Positions 6,490 to 10,937 of a DNA stretch of 10,937 bases are shown in pieces. Made by a program: the position numbers and the translations under genes. The DNA is from Actinomycetes bacterium (GTDB lineage Bacteria > Actinomycetota > Actinomycetes > Actinomycetales > Cellulomonadaceae), in NCBI GenBank assembly GCA_023389455.1, contig JAEWEJ010000315.1:1-10937 (forward strand), read 5' to 3'. The notes beneath the pieces were generated by a model that searched no databases, was not told the DNA's origin, and saw nothing but the letters and a program-made list of their open reading frames with translations. Position 1 is the first letter of the stretch, and each line of letters begins with the position of its first letter.

Positions 6490-7518
6490 GTGGAGCAGGG
6501 GAGCACCCCGGCGGCGGGATCCCGCCGCCGGGGCCGGGTGGCACTGGTGATCGGCTGCGTCGTCGCGGTCGTCCTCGTCACCGGGGTCTGGGGGCTGCGC
6601 ACCTACGGCCCCGCGCTCGGCATCTACCTCACGCCGCCGTCACCGCGGACGTACGCGGACGTGGCGCTGCGGCACCTGGACGCAGGGCTCCGGGCGAGCG
6701 GGCCGCAGTGGGACGACGCGCGCGCCGAGGTGACCCGCGCGGCCGCGGCCGCCGACTCGACCGCCGACGTCCACGACGCGCTGCGCGAGGCGACCCTGGC
6801 CGCCGGTGGCCCGCACTCCTTCTTCCTCACGCCGCAGGAGACGCGCGACGTCGACGCGCAGGCGTCGCAGACGTTCCGGGAGCCGACCGTCACGACGACC
6901 GACGGCGTCACCACGGTCACGGTGCCCGCGTTCGGGAGCGTGTCGAGCGACCTGCGTGACCGGTACGCGCGCGCCGCGGCCGACGGGATCGCGGCGGCGG
7001 CGGCCGGCACCTGCGGGTGGGTCGTCGACCTGCGCGGCAACACGGGTGGCGACATGCACCCGATGCTCGCGGGGGTGTCGGCGCTGCTGCCGGACGGCAC
7101 GGCGTTCGAGCTGGTCGAACGCGATGGCGAGGCCACGGCCGTGACCGTCCGGTCCGACGGGGTCGAGATGGCCGGTCAGGTGACGAGCGTGGGGCCGCGC
7201 ACCAAGGTCACCGGGACGCCGGTGGCGGTCCTGCAGGACGGGCTCACGGGGTCCAGCGGTGAGGCCGTCCTCACCGCGTTCCGCGGGCTCGACGGCGTGA
7301 CGTCGTTCGGGCAGCCGAGCGTCGGCCACACCTCGGGCAACGTGCCGCACCGGCTGTACGACGGGGCGCTCCTGGTCGTCACCGTCTCCCGGTACGTCGA
7401 CCGTGACGGCACCGACCTCGGCGAGCGGCCGGTCGAGGCGGACCACGACCTCCGGCCCGACCGCGCCGACGAGGCGGCGCGGTCGTGGCTGGCGCAGCAG
7501 GGGTGCGGGGAGGGCTAG
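6490..7518 (+). CDS. Membrane-anchored S41-family peptidase
   Basis: Predicted serine peptidase of the C-terminal-processing (S41) family, held outside the cell by an N-terminal anchor: basic residues at 12-16, then a hydrophobic stretch at about 17-33. No PDZ domain is evident in the 342 residues. The S41 core shows LRGNTGGDMHPMLAG at 181-195 and the nucleophile region TGSSGEA at 253-259, where S255 aligns with the Prc/CtpA serine. The catalytic lysine expected 25 residues later is replaced by H280 (GQPSVGHTSGN). A His-Ser pair in GGPHSFF (H109) matches the position where S41 enzymes of the nisin-resistance (NSR) type carry their catalytic His, so a Ser-His dyad is likely. Start: GTG at 6490 with GGGAG five bases upstream; GTG at 6484 is a close alternative. 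It is the third gene of the ABC operon, and its end is 19 bases from that of a convergent gene. Confidence 0.85.
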   Translation: MEQGSTPAAGSRRRGRVALVIGCVVAVVLVTGVWGLRTYGPALGIYLTPPSPRTYADVALRHLDAGLRASGPQWDDARAEVTRAAAAADSTADVHDALREATLAAGGPHSFFLTPQETRDVDAQASQTFREPTVTTTDGVTTVTVPAFGSVSSDLRDRYARAAADGIAAAAAGTCGWVVDLRGNTGGDMHPMLAGVSALLPDGTAFELVERDGEATAVTVRSDGVEMAGQVTSVGPRTKVTGTPVAVLQDGLTGSSGEAVLTAFRGLDGVTSFGQPSVGHTSGNVPHRLYDGALLVVTVSRYVDRDGTDLGERPVEADHDLRPDRADEAARSWLAQQGCGEG

Positions 7519-7532
7519 GTGTAGGCCGTCAC
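7511..7532. repeat. Left 22-bp imperfect direct repeat flanking the accessory block
   Basis: Matches 9579-9600 in the same orientation at 17 of 22 positions, including an unbroken 10-base identity (AGGCCGTCAC at 7523-7532). It spans the TAG stop codon of the S41 peptidase gene. It may be a junction of an inserted cassette. Confidence 0.5.
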
Positions 7533-7537
7533 GGGCG

Positions 7538-7747
7538 TCATGTCGGCAGCCCAGCAACCCGCTGCCACCGGCGGGCGCGTCGGCCCGAGGGCTTGTGCGA
7601 GGTCAGGTGCCACGCATGGCAGATCGAACACCAGTGGACGCCGGAGGGTACGGTGCTACCGCGCTGCTCCTGTCGCAGAGTGATCTGGCGAAGTGCACGC
7701 GCTGCCGCCCGCGGGCTCGCGTAGGGAATCTTGGGGCAGGCCGACAT
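7538..7747 (-). CDS. Small zinc-ribbon-like protein, 69 residues
   Basis: Function unknown. The 69-residue protein has an N-terminal CPKIPYASPRAAARAL stretch and a C-terminal VHWCSICHAWHLTS motif. C4, C40, C43 and either H44 or H47 could bind zinc. The pattern (Cys-Pro-Lys near the start, a helix rich in Ala and Arg, then CxxCxxWHLTS) is one I associate with small hypothetical proteins recurring in actinobacteria and their phages; this is from memory, not a search. Start: ATG at 7747 has GAAGG eight bases upstream and places the Cys-Pro-Lys motif at the very N-terminus. ATG at 7762 in the same frame lacks a ribosome site. It is convergent with the S41 peptidase gene, leaving no room for a terminator, and divergent from the GIY-YIG gene. 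Base composition is lower in GC than the neighbouring housekeeping genes. Confidence 0.72.
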   Translation of the reverse strand: MSACPKIPYASPRAAARALRQITLRQEQRGSTVPSGVHWCSICHAWHLTSHKPSGRRARRWQRVAGLPT

Positions 7748-7890
7748 GAGGTGAACCTTCATGTTGAGGGTGCGCGCGGAGCTGATGTCTCCGTCCGCAC
7801 CTGGGCCTGCCTCATATGCGCGGCGCCGGTGAGTGGCTGAATGCCTCGACCCCCCGAATGTACCTCGGCTGCCCGCTGCGCGGGAAGGCC

Positions 7891-7904
7891 GGAGGATATC
7901 TTCC
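7891..7904. promoter_or_regulatory. 14-bp near-palindrome in the divergent region of the accessory block
   Basis: GGAGGATATCTTCC is its own reverse complement except for one mismatched pair. It lies in the 249-base region between the zinc-ribbon gene and the GIY-YIG gene, 92 bases before the latter's start. An operator is possible. A single short palindrome is weak evidence. Confidence 0.25.
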
Positions 7905-7983
7905 CCACGGGTCACCGGCCCGGGTCATGCCTCGCAAGTGGGCCATTTGCATTTCGCCCTCGCGCGACAACTCTGCTCGTCGG

Positions 7984-7989
7984 TACCGT
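7984..7989 (+). promoter_or_regulatory. Probable -10 element of the GIY-YIG gene
   Basis: TACCGT lies seven bases before the ATG at 7997, and no Shine-Dalgarno site is visible. It is the same hexamer and spacing as before the glycosylase gene on the other strand. A TTGCAT at 7947-7952 is too far away (31 bases) to serve as its -35. Confidence 0.4.
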
Positions 7990-7996
7990 GCCTCCC

Positions 7997-9445
7997 ATGG
8001 CGGCCGCCCCACCGAACTGGTACCCCGACGCGCGCGACCCCTCGCTACTGCGATGGTGGGACGGTCAGCAGTGGACACAGCACGTCCAGCCCGCGCAGCA
8101 GCCCTCCAGACCAAGCGCCGATCGAGCATCGGCTCAGCTGCAGCACCAGGAGCGCATCGACGCGCTCGAGCCCACACGTCGCAAGATCGGTCTGTTCGGC
8201 GCACGCGGGGCCGCGAAGGACCTTGCCGCCGAGAACGACCAACTGCGGGCGGCACTGCGTGAAGCGGGCACCCTCGATCTCGCAGAACTTCAGGTGCGCA
8301 CGACCAGGGCCCGCGGCGAGCTCGCCGGAGTGACCGCCGAGGTCCTCGCCGCCCGCCAGGAGCTCGACTCCTTGCGTGGGCAGACGATCGATGTGCGCAA
8401 CGCCATCGACGTCTCCGAGTTCGGACTGTACGACTTCGAGCACCCTGCCGAGGAGTCTGCTCGCCTGGCCGCTGAGCTCTCCACCATCCGCGTCGAGATC
8501 CGCAACTGCGTGACTGCCAAGCGTGCGACGACGGCCATCTCGAACTTCACGTTCAACAACTCGGTCGCCAAGGGTCGCGCGTTCGTCAACGACATGTCGA
8601 AGATGCTGCTTGCGGCGTACAACGCCGAGGCTGAGAACGCGATCAAGTCTGTCCGTGCCGGTGGCCTGTCCACTGCTCAGGCTCGCTTGGACAAGGCCGC
8701 TGACCGTGTCGCGAAGAACGGCAAGATGATTAGTCTCGCGATCACCGGGGAGTACCACAGGCTGAGGACGCGTGAACTGCAGCTCGCGGTCCGGCACCTC
8801 GAGGCGGTGAAGGCCGCTAAGGAGGCCGAGAAACTGCACCGTGAAGAGCTCCGCGAGGCCAAGCGCGCCGAGGACGAGCTGCGTCGCGAGCGCGAGAAGC
8901 TGGACAAGGAACGCGAGCACTACGCGAACGCGCTGGCCGCGCTGGAAGCGCGCGGAGACGAAGCCGGCGCTGCGGAGCTGCGCGCGAAGCTGGAGGAGAT
9001 CGACCGGTCGATCGCCGACGTCGACTACCGCGCGGCCAACGTCCGCGCCGGCTACGTCTACGTGATCTCGAACGTCGGGTCGATGGGTGAGCGTGTCGTG
9101 AAGATCGGCATGACCCGCCGCCTCGACCCGATGGACCGGGTGCGGGAACTGTCTGATGCGTCTGTCCCGTTCAACTTCGACGTCCACGCGCTGTTCTTCT
9201 CGGAGGACGCCTTCGGGATCGAGGCGATGCTGCACCGGCACTTCGCTGACCGTCGGGTGAACCGGGTGAACCTGCGTCGGGAGTTCTTCTACGCGTCACC
9301 GGGGGAGGTCCTCGATGCTCTGCGGGAGCATCGGATCGCGGTGGTCGAGTACCGCACGGACGCGGACGCGCCGGAGTTCCGAGCATCTCAGGCCATCCGT
9401 AGCGCGCCGGCTGCAGTCGACGGCGCTGGGGGTCCGGGACGCTGA
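7997..9445 (+). CDS. DUF2510-coiled coil-DUF4041-GIY-YIG (T5orf172) protein
   Basis: A 482-residue multidomain protein with a predicted nuclease end. In order: a DUF2510 motif at 7-31 (NWYPDARDPSLLRWWDGQQWT); coiled coil at about 46-128; a DUF4041-like segment at about 139-229 (EFGLYDFEHPAEESARL through a conserved helix with NNSVAKGRAF); a long charged coiled coil at about 258-345; and a T5orf172-type GIY-YIG domain at about 352-435. In that domain GYVYVIS (352-358) stands for GIY, VKIGMT for YIG, RVREL holds the conserved Arg, E409 (IEAMLHRHF) is the likely metal-binding glutamate, and RREFF closes the fold. All key positions appear intact. No membrane segment is visible. Cellular role unknown; DNA cleavage in phage or mobile-element biology is inference. 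I chose ATG at 7997 because it directly precedes DUF2510; GTG at 7988 is the alternative. Confidence 0.88.
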   Translation: MAAAPPNWYPDARDPSLLRWWDGQQWTQHVQPAQQPSRPSADRASAQLQHQERIDALEPTRRKIGLFGARGAAKDLAAENDQLRAALREAGTLDLAELQVRTTRARGELAGVTAEVLAARQELDSLRGQTIDVRNAIDVSEFGLYDFEHPAEESARLAAELSTIRVEIRNCVTAKRATTAISNFTFNNSVAKGRAFVNDMSKMLLAAYNAEAENAIKSVRAGGLSTAQARLDKAADRVAKNGKMISLAITGEYHRLRTRELQLAVRHLEAVKAAKEAEKLHREELREAKRAEDELRREREKLDKEREHYANALAALEARGDEAGAAELRAKLEEIDRSIADVDYRAANVRAGYVYVISNVGSMGERVVKIGMTRRLDPMDRVRELSDASVPFNFDVHALFFSEDAFGIEAMLHRHFADRRVNRVNLRREFFYASPGEVLDALREHRIAVVEYRTDADAPEFRASQAIRSAPAAVDGAGGPGR

Positions 9446-9582
9446 TCGACGGGTCGTGGTGCGTTCTGGCGGCGCCCACTGACAGCCGAGGGTCCGACGC
9501 CCTCCGTAGCGAGCTCCGGCACACGACGGGCCGTGCCAGGGACCGCGTTCACAGCCTCACGACGAACTGCAGCTGTGCAGGC
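9446..9582. other. Convergent spacer between the GIY-YIG gene and the EF-G2-like gene
   Basis: This 137-base gap should hold terminators for both converging genes. I find only weak stems: GAGGG/CCCTC (9488-9492 with 9500-9504), GGCAC/GTGCC (9518-9522 with 9533-9537) and CTGCA/TGCAG near 9567-9580. None has a T-run. No open frame with a ribosome site was found. Confidence 0.4.
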
Positions 9583-9600
9583 CTAAGCCGAGGCCGTCAC
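9579..9600. repeat. Right 22-bp imperfect direct repeat flanking the accessory block
   Basis: Partner of 7511-7532 (17 of 22 matches; AGGCCGTCAC at 9591-9600 is identical). It covers the last five codons and the TAG stop of the EF-G2-like gene. On the minus strand the two copies read GTG ACG GCC ... TAG in the same phase. Confidence 0.5.
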
Positions 9601-10937
9601 CAGGTGGTCCGGGCAGGGGGCGTAGTGGTCGGGGGCCACCGTGAGCTCGCCCCGCCCGCCCGTCAGCGAGCGCAGGTCGAGCACGTAGCGGCTGAGCTCG
9701 GCCTCCGGGACGGTCGCCTCGATGACGACGTCGCCGCCGTCGAGCGACACGGTGTCCGTGATGCGCCCGCGGCGGGCCGCCAGGTCGCTCATGACGTCGC
9801 CCTGCGCGGACTGCGGGACGGTCAGGCGCACGCGGCACACCGGCTCGAGCACCACGGTGCCCGCGGTCGTCAGCGCCTCGCGCAGCCCGCCGGCCGCCGC
9901 GGTGCGGAACGCCATGTCGGACGAGTCCACCGAGTGCGCCTTGCCGTCGACGGCCTCGACGCGCAGGTCCACGACCGGGTAGCCGTGCGGTCCTCCCGCG
10001 GCCATCGCCTCGCGCACGCCCCGCTCGACCGCCGGCAGGTAGGAGCGCGGGATCGCGCCGCCGACGATCGAGTCGACGAACTCAAGGCCGGACCCCGCGG
10101 GCAGCGGCGAGACCCGCAGCTGCACCACCGCGTACTGCCCGTGGCCGCCGGACTGCTTCTTCACCTTGCCCTCGGCCTCGACGGGCCGGGCGATGGTCTC
10201 GCGGTACCCCACGGGCACCGGGGACGTGGTGACGTGCACGCCGAACACCCGCGCGAGCCGTTCCAGCGCGACCGTCAGGTGGGTGTCGCCCAGCCCGCGC
10301 AGCACCGTGCGGTCGCCCGTGCGGTCGACGGTGAGCGTCGGGTCCTCGGCGGCGAGCCGCGCCAGCGCCGCCGAGAGCCGGTCGTCGTCGGACTGCGTGA
10401 CGGGGTCGAGCGCGAGGGCGTAGACGCCGGGACGCCGGCGCAGCGGGGGCGCCGTGAGCTGCACGCCCGGCGAGCCCTTGGCCGCCAGCAGCGAGCCCGT
10501 GGGCGTACCGGCGAGCTTGGCGACCGCGCCGACCTGCCCGGCCACGACCTCGTCGACGGGCAGGTGCTCCTTGCCGCGCAGCAGGAACAGCCCGGGCAGG
10601 CGCTCCTCGGTGCGGGTGGAGGTGTTGACGAGCCGGTCGCCGGACCGGACGGTGCCCGACAGGACGCGGAACACGGTGACCTGCCCGACGAACGGGTCCG
10701 CGACGGTCCGGAACGCGTGCAGCAGCGTGGGACCGGCGGGGTCGGGCTCCACCTGCACCTCGACGTCGCCCGCGAGCACGGTCCGTGCGCGTCCGGCCCC
10801 GCCGGGGCAGAGCAGGCACAGCAGGTCCGCCAGCCGGTCGACGCCGACGCCGGTGGTCCCCGAGGCGACCATCACCGGCACGGCCTCGCCCGCGCAGACC
10901 TCCTGCGCGAGGGTCCGCCCGAGGTCGGCCGCGGACG
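9583..10937 (-). CDS. Elongation factor G-like GTPase (EF-G2 type), C-terminal part
   Basis: Translational GTPase related to EF-G, the ribosome translocase. Only the last 450 residues are in the window. The frame stays open to the right edge, so the N-terminus with most of the GTPase domain is outside; the Met-like codon at 10881 is internal, being preceded by in-frame sequence typical of the end of the G domain (VPVMVASGTTGVGVDRL). Domain II follows (GDVEVQVEPD to about KLAGTPTGSLL), then domain III, domain IV (GYRETIARPVEAEGKVKKQSGGHGQYAVV, with IPRSYLPAVERG and VDSSDMAFRTAA) and domain V (EPVCRVRLTVPQSAQGDVMSDLAARRGRI). Divergence from canonical EF-G, for example in domains II and III, suggests the actinobacterial paralogue often called EF-G2, whose role is unsettled. 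It is convergent with the accessory GIY-YIG gene. Confidence 0.9.
   Translation of the reverse strand, partial: SAADLGRTLAQEVCAGEAVPVMVASGTTGVGVDRLADLLCLLCPGGAGRARTVLAGDVEVQVEPDPAGPTLLHAFRTVADPFVGQVTVFRVLSGTVRSGDRLVNTSTRTEERLPGLFLLRGKEHLPVDEVVAGQVGAVAKLAGTPTGSLLAAKGSPGVQLTAPPLRRRPGVYALALDPVTQSDDDRLSAALARLAAEDPTLTVDRTGDRTVLRGLGDTHLTVALERLARVFGVHVTTSPVPVGYRETIARPVEAEGKVKKQSGGHGQYAVVQLRVSPLPAGSGLEFVDSIVGGAIPRSYLPAVERGVREAMAAGGPHGYPVVDLRVEAVDGKAHSVDSSDMAFRTAAAGGLREALTTAGTVVLEPVCRVRLTVPQSAQGDVMSDLAARRGRITDTVSLDGGDVVIEATVPEAELSRYVLDLRSLTGGRGELTVAPDHYAPCPDHLVTASA

Noticed and set aside
3155..6544. Minus-strand open frame of 1129 codons opposite the ABC operon
   Set aside because: Its His/Arg/Asp/Gly-rich composition is what antisense of high-GC coding sequence gives. 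The opposite strand has clear ATPase and FtsX motifs.
7947..7952. TTGCAT as a -35 box for the GIY-YIG gene
   Set aside because: It is 31 bases from the TACCGT hexamer, far beyond the usual 16-19, and no better -10 lies at the right distance.
7841..7996. Extended N-terminus of the GIY-YIG protein from the ATG at 7841
   Set aside because: The added 52 residues have no domain character. The DUF2510 motif starts right after the ATG at 7997, which has a -10-like hexamer at leaderless spacing.
9171..9524. Minus-strand open frame opposite the end of the GIY-YIG gene
   Set aside because: Antisense to a conserved nuclease domain, Arg/Pro-rich, with no ribosome site or motif.
9488..9580. Rho-independent terminator between the GIY-YIG gene and the EF-G2-like gene
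   Set aside because: Only 5-bp stems with no T-run were found; too weak to call individually.
7519..9582. tRNA gene or integrase that would explain the accessory block
   Set aside because: No tRNA-like cloverleaf and no recombinase motif were seen on either strand in this block, so the insertion mechanism stays open.

Overview
The window is very GC-rich. One 60-base sample inside the ATPase gene (3541-3600) has 49 G/C, and most codons end in G or C. Family content (an actinobacterial-type family 5 uracil-DNA glycosylase, an EF-G2-like translation factor, a DUF2510 domain, GTG starts and several genes without Shine-Dalgarno sites) points to a high-GC actinobacterium. Cellulomonas or a relative in the Micrococcales is my best guess from general look, not a proven assignment.

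Layout. Bases 12-2805 are a minus-strand run, read from right to left: a 42-residue hydrophobic peptide (2677-2805), a YciO/Sua5-like protein (1993-2610), a family 5 uracil-DNA glycosylase (1105-1830) and UDP-glucose 4-epimerase galE (12-998). An array of eight 15-bp repeats (1881-2006) begins at the end of the YciO-like gene and fills most of the spacer before the glycosylase gene. A bulged 14-bp hairpin (1034-1072) separates the glycosylase gene from galE. Bases 2806-3089 are a divergent control region with a minus-strand G-quadruplex motif, two GC hairpins and two 8-bp dyads. Bases 3090-7518 are a plus-strand operon: ABC ATPase, FtsX-type permease and a membrane-anchored S41 peptidase. Bases 7519-9578 are a compositionally different accessory block with a minus-strand 69-residue zinc-ribbon-like protein and a plus-strand DUF2510-coiled coil-DUF4041-GIY-YIG protein. 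Bases 9583-10937 hold the C-terminal two thirds of an EF-G2-like GTPase on the minus strand, cut by the window edge.

How the parts relate. The three-gene operon resembles in gene content the nisin-resistance set, where an ABC transporter acts beside a membrane-anchored S41 protease; a role in handling exported or attacking peptides is an inference. The accessory block is bracketed by two 22-bp imperfect direct repeats lying on the stop codons of the S41 gene and the EF-G2 gene, which suggests an inserted cassette. All four genes that lack a Shine-Dalgarno site have a TANNNT hexamer 6 or 7 bases before the chosen start, so they probably make leaderless mRNAs; this pattern was used to choose their starts.
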